A stretch of 11,489 bases of DNA from DHVE2 group archaeon (GTDB lineage: Archaea; Thermoplasmatota; Thermoplasmata; Thermoplasmatales; Aciduliprofundaceae). Below, piece by piece: positions 6,890-11,489 of this stretch. The notes below the pieces were generated by a model that was not told where the DNA came from, ran no database searches, and worked only from the letters and a program-made list of their open reading frames with translations. Numbering within the stretch: the first letter of the stretch is position 1; the number at the start of each line of letters is the position of its first letter. The translations under genes and the position numbers were made by a program. The stretch is taken from NCBI GenBank assembly GCA_015520985.1, contig WAOY01000127.1, positions 1-11,489 of the forward strand, in the 5' to 3' direction.

Positions 6890-7797
6890 ACGAGATAACG
6901 AGGTGCCCTGAGTGCGGCTCCACGCACCTCGTGAGGGATTACGAGAGGGGCGAGCTCGTTTGCATGGACTGCGGACTCGTGATCGATGAGTCCTACATAG
7001 ATCAGGGTCCCGAATGGCGGGCCTTCGATGCGGAGCAGCGCGACTCCCGCGCAAGGACCGGCGCTCCGATGACGTACACGATCCACGACAAGGGCCTGAG
7101 CACCGAAATATCGTGGAAGAACAAGGACTCTTACGGGAAGAGCATCCCGACCAGGAGCCGCGCACAGTTGTATCGTTTGAGGAAGTGGCAGAAGAGGATC
7201 AAGGTGAGCAATGCCGCAGATAGGAATCTCACCCAGGCCCTTCAGGAACTGGAGAGGATCGCTTCGAATCTCAGTTTGCCGCAGGACGTCCGCGAGACGG
7301 CCGCGCTGATTTACCGCAAGGCGGTGAAGGAGAACATGATCAGGGGGAGGAGCATAGAGGGTGTGGTGGCCGCTAGTATATACGCGGCTTGCAGAATGCT
7401 CAACATCCCCAGGACCCTGGACGAGATCGCCTCGGTCACGAGGGTCAAGAAGAGGGAGATAGGTAGGGTGTACCGCATCATGGCCAGGACCCTCAAACTG
7501 AATATTCTTCCAAGCAAGCCCGAGGATTACATCGACCGTTTCTGTGCGAAGCTCAAGCTCAGCGGCGCGGTTAAGAAGAAGGCCTACGAGATAATCAAGA
7601 TGGCCGAGCAGCAGCGCATCCTATCAGGGCGAGGACCCACGGGCGTGGCTGCGGCGGCCATATACATCGCATCCATAATGATGAACGAGCGCCGTACCCA
7701 GAGGGAGGTCGCCGAGGTCGCGGGCGTTACGGAGGTTACGATAAGGAACAGGTACAAGGAGCTTGTGGAGAAGCTCAACCTTCCGGTCGAGGTTTAA
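6859..7797 (+). CDS. tfb: Transcription initiation factor B (TFB)
   Basis: TFB is the archaeal counterpart of TFIIB. It binds TBP-TATA and the BRE and recruits RNA polymerase. The 312-residue length is standard. An N-terminal zinc ribbon has Cys16, Cys19, Cys35 and Cys38 (CPECG...CMDCG). The B-reader/linker region follows ([20 protein letters not shown] and the [11 protein letters not shown] block). Two cyclin-like repeats cover about 112-205 and 210-305, and the second ends in a BRE-reading HTH ([20 protein letters not shown], about 280-299). All expected elements are intact, so it looks like a functional general factor. The ATG at 6859 has a GGGTGAT ribosome site 5 nt upstream, inside gar1, and no separate TATA box is obvious, so it is probably co-transcribed with gar1. 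Whether the genome has other TFB copies cannot be seen. Confidence 0.97.
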   Translation: MAKEEKKKWIDEITRCPECGSTHLVRDYERGELVCMDCGLVIDESYIDQGPEWRAFDAEQRDSRARTGAPMTYTIHDKGLSTEISWKNKDSYGKSIPTRSRAQLYRLRKWQKRIKVSNAADRNLTQALQELERIASNLSLPQDVRETAALIYRKAVKENMIRGRSIEGVVAASIYAACRMLNIPRTLDEIASVTRVKKREIGRVYRIMARTLKLNILPSKPEDYIDRFCAKLKLSGAVKKKAYEIIKMAEQQRILSGRGPTGVAAAAIYIASIMMNERRTQREVAEVAGVTEVTIRNRYKELVEKLNLPVEV

Positions 7798-7804
7798 TCC
7801 AAAA

Positions 7805-7813
7805 TTATAAATA
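7805..7813 (+). promoter_or_regulatory. Promoter of the FG-GAP protein gene
   Basis: TTATAAATA preceded by the A-rich stretch CCAAAA is a good archaeal TATA box. The predicted transcription start is near 7835, about 10 nt before the TTG start codon, so the GGGGTGG ribosome site at 7834-7840 would sit at the 5' end of the mRNA. Confidence 0.6.
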
Positions 7814-7830
7814 TTTTCTCTCTTTTTCTC
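7814..7830 (+). terminator. T-rich terminator of the gar1-tfb unit
   Basis: TTTTCTCTCTTTTTCTC lies 17 nt past the tfb stop codon. Archaeal polymerase terminates on runs of T in the non-template strand, so this pyrimidine tract is a plausible terminator. It overlaps the promoter region of the next gene. Confidence 0.45.
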
Positions 7831-7844
7831 CACGGGGTGGTACG

Positions 7845-9371
7845 TTGAGATTCGGGGCTGTTGCCGTGATAGTGGTATCCCTTGCTCTCCTGGGATTGCT
7901 ACTGTCCTACGAGGTGAGCACACCGCCGCAGGGGAACGGCGAGGTTTTCCAGACGCATTCCTCTTCCTCGAACTTCACGCAGGAGGCGCACGAGGAATGG
8001 GCCAACGGCTCCCCGATGCTTCTGATCCCTGGAGGAAGCATGGGCAACGACGTGGACATAGGGGACGTGGACGGCGACGGATCCAACGAGATAGTCACCG
8101 TTTCCCACGACATGGACGCGAACCTCCTCTCCATATCCGTGCAGGAATCCCTTAGGGTCTGGAGGTACGACGGCTCATCTTTCAGCTTGCTCGCCGAGAA
8201 GACGTGGACCACCGATGGCAAGAGCGATGCTGGGGGCAAGGTGGTGAAGGTCTTCCAGTACGGTTCCTCGGCGTACATCCTCACCGCCGGGGAGGACAAG
8301 TACGGAACATCGCCGGGTTACGGTGCGATTAGGATATGGAAGTACGACTCCTCGATCTCGCTTGTGAGCAACGTCTCCTGGAGGGACGTGCCCGGGAAGA
8401 ACACCACCGTGAGCAACATCTTCGTGGGAGATGTGAACGGGGATGGGAACATAGAAGTAATCAGCGTTGGGGACATAGAGTGGAGCACGGACAACAACAC
8501 CAAGAACTACAGCATGGCGGAGATAGCTGTCTGGAGCATCGGCGCCGGGATGCAGCTCAGCCTTGAGGATAAATATATTTGGAGCGACCAGGACAACGAT
8601 ACCTACGCTATGGGTGTCACCGCGTACGACTTCGATAACGACGGGCTCAGCGAGATAATCGTCGGCGGTAGCTACGGGTTTAACGACTCCGGCGTTTTGA
8701 GGTCCAAGGCGCAGATTTCCATATTCCACTTCTCATCCTCCCTGTCCTTAGTGAGGGACGTTAAGTGGATAGACAACGACAACTGCGGAGTGATGGCTCT
8801 CGCAGTGGATGATGTGAACGGGGAGGGCAAGAAGGAAATCGTGGCCGTCGGTGCGAACAAGTACTACGTCACCGCCGGGGAGGTGTCCATCTGGGACTCT
8901 AATCTCAACGAGATCGCGAGGACTCAGTTCTACATAGATCCCGAGGGACAGCCCAGCGGGACGCACTGGGACTGCCTCGGCCTGGATCTCGCCTTGGGGG
9001 ACTTCGACTCTGACGGCGTGGAGGATATCGTGGTAACTGGACTAAGCAAGGGACCCCATACAGGCGGAGATACCTTCTGGAACTATCTGATATCATTCAA
9101 CTACGTATCGTCTCTCCAGCAGGTCGCGAGGGTTTCGTGGAGGACATACGACGGGGAGATGAGCAACGCGATAGTTGCGGGGGACGTGGACGGCGACGGA
9201 ACAACGGAACTTTTCCTCTTCGGATACGGCTGGCAGACGGACAGCAACGGATCGAACACGTACTACGCGATGCTCTACGCGTACACATACCAGCAGAACG
9301 TCCCCGAGTTCAACCTGGGGCTAATAATTTTCCTCATCCCCATCGCCTTACTCCTGGCGAGAAGGCGCTGA
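7845..9371 (+). CDS. Exported FG-GAP/VCBS-type beta-propeller protein with PEF-CTERM-like C-terminus
   Basis: This is a 508-residue surface protein of unknown ligand. A hydrophobic signal sequence covers 4-21. Six calcium-loop repeats of the type GDVDGDGxxE start at residues 74, 196, 262, 323, 386 and 447. A seventh, degenerate unit lies at 134-148 where the loop is missing, so the spacing of about 61-66 residues implies a seven-bladed integrin-like propeller. Each unit ends in a strand resembling IWKYDSSISLVSNVSW. Many N-x-S/T sequons fit glycosylation outside the cell. The end is VPEF, a hydrophobic helix, then RRR (residues 486-508), matching PEF-CTERM archaeosortase-type tails. The start is TTG at 7845, supported by GGGGTGG at 7834-7840 and by giving a complete signal peptide; a GTG at 7866 would cut into it. 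It has its own promoter. Confidence 0.88.
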   Translation: MRFGAVAVIVVSLALLGLLLSYEVSTPPQGNGEVFQTHSSSSNFTQEAHEEWANGSPMLLIPGGSMGNDVDIGDVDGDGSNEIVTVSHDMDANLLSISVQESLRVWRYDGSSFSLLAEKTWTTDGKSDAGGKVVKVFQYGSSAYILTAGEDKYGTSPGYGAIRIWKYDSSISLVSNVSWRDVPGKNTTVSNIFVGDVNGDGNIEVISVGDIEWSTDNNTKNYSMAEIAVWSIGAGMQLSLEDKYIWSDQDNDTYAMGVTAYDFDNDGLSEIIVGGSYGFNDSGVLRSKAQISIFHFSSSLSLVRDVKWIDNDNCGVMALAVDDVNGEGKKEIVAVGANKYYVTAGEVSIWDSNLNEIARTQFYIDPEGQPSGTHWDCLGLDLALGDFDSDGVEDIVVTGLSKGPHTGGDTFWNYLISFNYVSSLQQVARVSWRTYDGEMSNAIVAGDVDGDGTTELFLFGYGWQTDSNGSNTYYAMLYAYTYQQNVPEFNLGLIIFLIPIALLLARRR

Positions 9372-9382
9372 GCTTCCACGGG

Positions 9383-9396
9383 GAAAAGTTTTATAT
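9383..9396 (+). promoter_or_regulatory. Promoter of the beta-helix protein gene
   Basis: GAAAAG (BRE-like) followed by TTTTATAT at 9389-9396 is a strong archaeal core promoter. Transcription would begin near 9419, giving a leader of about 24 nt that includes the GGAGG ribosome site at 9430-9434. Confidence 0.65.
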
Positions 9397-9398
9397 TT

Positions 9399-9422
9399 CA
9401 TTTTTTCTTATGTTTTTTGTTG
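9399..9422 (+). terminator. T-tract terminator of the FG-GAP protein gene
   Basis: Two runs of six T (9401-9406 and 9413-9418) lie 30-47 nt after the stop codon at 9369-9371. Such runs are the usual signal for archaeal intrinsic termination. The second lies at the predicted transcription start of the next gene. Confidence 0.5.
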
Positions 9423-9442
9423 GTTAAATGGAGGCAGATTAA

Positions 9443-11489
9443 ATGAGAAAAATTCGTAGCCACAAATATATTGTGCTTCTTGCCGTGGTCCTCGCTTTTT
9501 TGACCTCGGCGGGCACCCTTGGGAGCATCGCGGGAATGGAACTGAAGTATGAGAGTCACGACGTGATCATTGTGAACAGCGATTCCGAACTCGCCGCGAT
9601 GGCATCCAGCGAAAAATGGCAAGGCGATGGGAGTGCGGCGAATCCGTACGTGATCGGAGGATACGACATAAACGCCACGGGGCGCAGCGTTGGGATATAC
9701 CTTGGAAACACCACCTCGCATGTCGTAATCAGGGATTGCCGCGTGCACGGTGCGCAGTACTCTTCCTCCTCGCCATATTACTGGCGCAACGGAGCAGGCG
9801 TGAAGCTTTACAGCGCGGCAAACGTGAGAATCGTGAACTGCACCTTCGACTCCAACGATTATGGGATTTACGTGTACTGGGGGGACAGCATAGCAATCGG
9901 CGACGGGCATTTCGAAGGGAATGACAGGACTGCCATAACCATGGCTTCCAGCGGCAATATTGTACTTTATGGGAACACCATGGTGGGTGAGAGCATCCTA
10001 CTCATGGGCACCAGGACTGAGCTTGAGAGCATGGAGATTTACCGCAATAACACGGTGAACGGAAGGCCCGTGTACTTCTACAAGGGGAACGCGGAGAACG
10101 AGACCGTGCCCCGGGACGCTGGGGAGATTATTGCGGTATCGGCGAGATATCTCCGCATCAACAACCTCGCGATTCACGATGCAAGCACCTCCATACAGGT
10201 GTTCTACTCCGACCACGTTTACATGACGAACCTGAGCATCTACAACATGAAGGAGGAGGGGATATACGCCTACTCCTCCTCTTACCTCCTCGTGGAGCAC
10301 TGCGAGATATCGAATACGGCCAACTACGGCATATCATTCTACCTCGGAGGGAACTCGGTTATCAGGGACAACGACATACACGACATATACGGAAATCAAG
10401 CGACTGGCGTGGAGATTAGATCCGATGGAAACGTCATCGAGAACAACTACATCCACAACATACATGGCGGGATTGGTGGCGTCGGTGTCTTTTTTAACTC
10501 CGGATCCGGAAACACTGTATCGGAAAATCTACTGCATGATAACAGAATCGGGGTGCGCGTTGGATACGTTCTCGAGTCCAAGAACAACACCATAACGAGG
10601 AACACCATAACCAACTCCTCCTCCTACGGGATTTACATGACAAACGGTGCCGGTAACAGTGCCATGACGAACATCCTCGCGTACAATCACGGTTCCACCT
10701 CGACTTATTCCCCCACGGCGGTGCAGGCGTACGACGGCGTTGGCAACGTATGGAACACCACGGTGGGCAATTTCTGGCTGGACTGGGCCTACAACAACTA
10801 TTCCAACGACAATGACCACGACAACTACGTGGACTGGAATTACACAATCGACGGCAGCGCGGGGGTGAATGATTCCAGGCCTCTCAAGTCCTACTCCCCC
10901 TCGATACCCTACGATTTCAAAGTGAGGGAAGGCGATGGGTACGTGAATCTGACATGGAAGCAGCCCCTCTCCTGGGGATACTCCGCTGATTCATACAACG
11001 TGTACCGCGATGGGACCCTCGTTGCCACGCTCTCCAGATGGGTCACCTACTACAACGACACTTCCGTTCTTAATGGGCAGTACTACATGTACTACGTGAC
11101 CGCCGTGAACACCCGCTCCTGGGAGAGCGTTAGGACAATAGAGAGGATCGCGGTGCCCCACGGAAACAGCTACGTGGATCACGGGGTGATGAGGATAAAC
11201 AACGACACCGAGATCGTTAACTTCGTGAATTCCGAGGGCCTGAAAGGCTCTGGCACTGCGTGGGATCCCTACATAATTTCTGGCTACTCCATAGACGCGC
11301 GTGGCGGAGGAGCGGGAATTTACGTTGGTAATACGACGTTGCATTTCATAATCCGCAACTGCCACGTGTACAACGCCACGAAAAACGGCGCCTCGATATA
11401 CAACGTGGGCGCCGGGATTATTCTTTTCGATTTGAAAAACGCCACAATCTCGGGCAACCGGATTGACGGGAATCGCAGGGGTATAGCGA
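9443..11489 (+). CDS. Exported parallel beta-helix protein with internal FnIII domain (3' end outside window)
   Basis: The frame stays open from ATG 9443 to the right edge, 682 codons with no stop. GGAGG at 9430-9434, 8 nt upstream, fixes the start. A basic n-region (RKIRSHK) and hydrophobic stretch at about 9-30 form a signal sequence. Residues 40 to about 480 are right-handed beta-helix repeats of the NosD/PbH1 type, seen as recurring N-x-I/N-T-I turns such as NVRIVNCTF, NVIENNYI and NNTITRNTI. A fibronectin type III-like domain follows at about 484-575 (YVNLTWKQP, YNVYRDG, YYVTAV). A second beta-helix module begins near 583 and repeats the first: PYVIGGYDINATG at 68 versus PYIISGYSIDARG at 609. 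Cell-surface carbohydrate binding or lyase activity is possible but no catalytic residues can be assigned. The C-terminal anchor is not visible. Confidence 0.85.
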   Translation, partial: MRKIRSHKYIVLLAVVLAFLTSAGTLGSIAGMELKYESHDVIIVNSDSELAAMASSEKWQGDGSAANPYVIGGYDINATGRSVGIYLGNTTSHVVIRDCRVHGAQYSSSSPYYWRNGAGVKLYSAANVRIVNCTFDSNDYGIYVYWGDSIAIGDGHFEGNDRTAITMASSGNIVLYGNTMVGESILLMGTRTELESMEIYRNNTVNGRPVYFYKGNAENETVPRDAGEIIAVSARYLRINNLAIHDASTSIQVFYSDHVYMTNLSIYNMKEEGIYAYSSSYLLVEHCEISNTANYGISFYLGGNSVIRDNDIHDIYGNQATGVEIRSDGNVIENNYIHNIHGGIGGVGVFFNSGSGNTVSENLLHDNRIGVRVGYVLESKNNTITRNTITNSSSYGIYMTNGAGNSAMTNILAYNHGSTSTYSPTAVQAYDGVGNVWNTTVGNFWLDWAYNNYSNDNDHDNYVDWNYTIDGSAGVNDSRPLKSYSPSIPYDFKVREGDGYVNLTWKQPLSWGYSADSYNVYRDGTLVATLSRWVTYYNDTSVLNGQYYMYYVTAVNTRSWESVRTIERIAVPHGNSYVDHGVMRINNDTEIVNFVNSEGLKGSGTAWDPYIISGYSIDARGGGAGIYVGNTTLHFIIRNCHVYNATKNGASIYNVGAGIILFDLKNATISGNRIDGNRRGIA

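Noticed and set aside
7828..7837. CTCCACGGGG, sharing TCCACGGGG with 9375-9383 upstream of the next exported gene
   Set aside because: A 9-base match located on different sides of the two TATA boxes and overlapping a ribosome site; likely chance.
8175..8729. 184-codon - strand frame
   Set aside because: Antisense to the FG-GAP protein; the regular calcium-loop repeats on the + strand show which strand is coding.
9373..9387. CTTCCACGGGGAAAAG, a third TTCC...GGAA dyad resembling the origin boxes
   Set aside because: No separate G-string follows, spacing differs, and it does not align with the two good copies; it reads better as a BRE next to the TATA box.
9398..9910. 170-codon - strand frame overlapping the beta-helix gene start
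   Set aside because: The + strand frame has promoter, ribosome site, signal peptide and repeats; this frame has none.

Overview
The window is chromosomal DNA from a euryarchaeon. The evidence is a transcription factor B gene, a Gar1 gene, archaeal TATA/BRE promoters with short or absent leaders, GGAGGTGAT-type ribosome binding sites, and T-tract terminators. Codon choice (AGG arginine, ATA isoleucine) and proteins rich in Glu and Lys suggest a thermophile. The mix of house-keeping genes, giant TPR proteins and large exported repeat proteins is reminiscent of Thermoplasmatota such as the DHVE2/Aciduliprofundum group. That placement is an inference; no rRNA gene is present.

Layout, left to right. 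(1) The tail of an unidentified gene overlaps pdxT, the glutaminase subunit of pyridoxal-phosphate synthase (+ strand). (2) Facing it on the - strand is gcvT, the aminomethyltransferase of the glycine cleavage system. It is bracketed by two copies of a ~31-bp sequence in inverted orientation, which look like archaeal Orc1/Cdc6 origin recognition boxes. (3) A two-gene - strand operon follows: a 1326-residue TPR protein with about 30 repeats, three C-terminal HTH-like repeats and an acidic tail, translationally coupled to a six-TM site-2-protease-family metalloprotease. (4) A 155-bp divergent promoter region holds a perfect 17-bp palindrome between the gar1 TATA box and its start codon. (5) On the + strand, gar1 and tfb overlap by 31 nt in one transcription unit. 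(6) Two exported proteins follow, each with its own promoter: an FG-GAP-type predicted seven-bladed propeller with a PEF-CTERM-like anchor, and a parallel beta-helix/FnIII protein that runs off the right edge.

The genes do not form one pathway. pdxT and gcvT are both metabolic: GcvT-dependent glycine cleavage needs the PLP enzyme GcvP, though PdxS and GcvP are not here. The gar1-tfb pair is core information processing. The TPR-S2P pair is the most open-ended unit, and the two origin-box-like elements around gcvT are the most unexpected non-coding signal.
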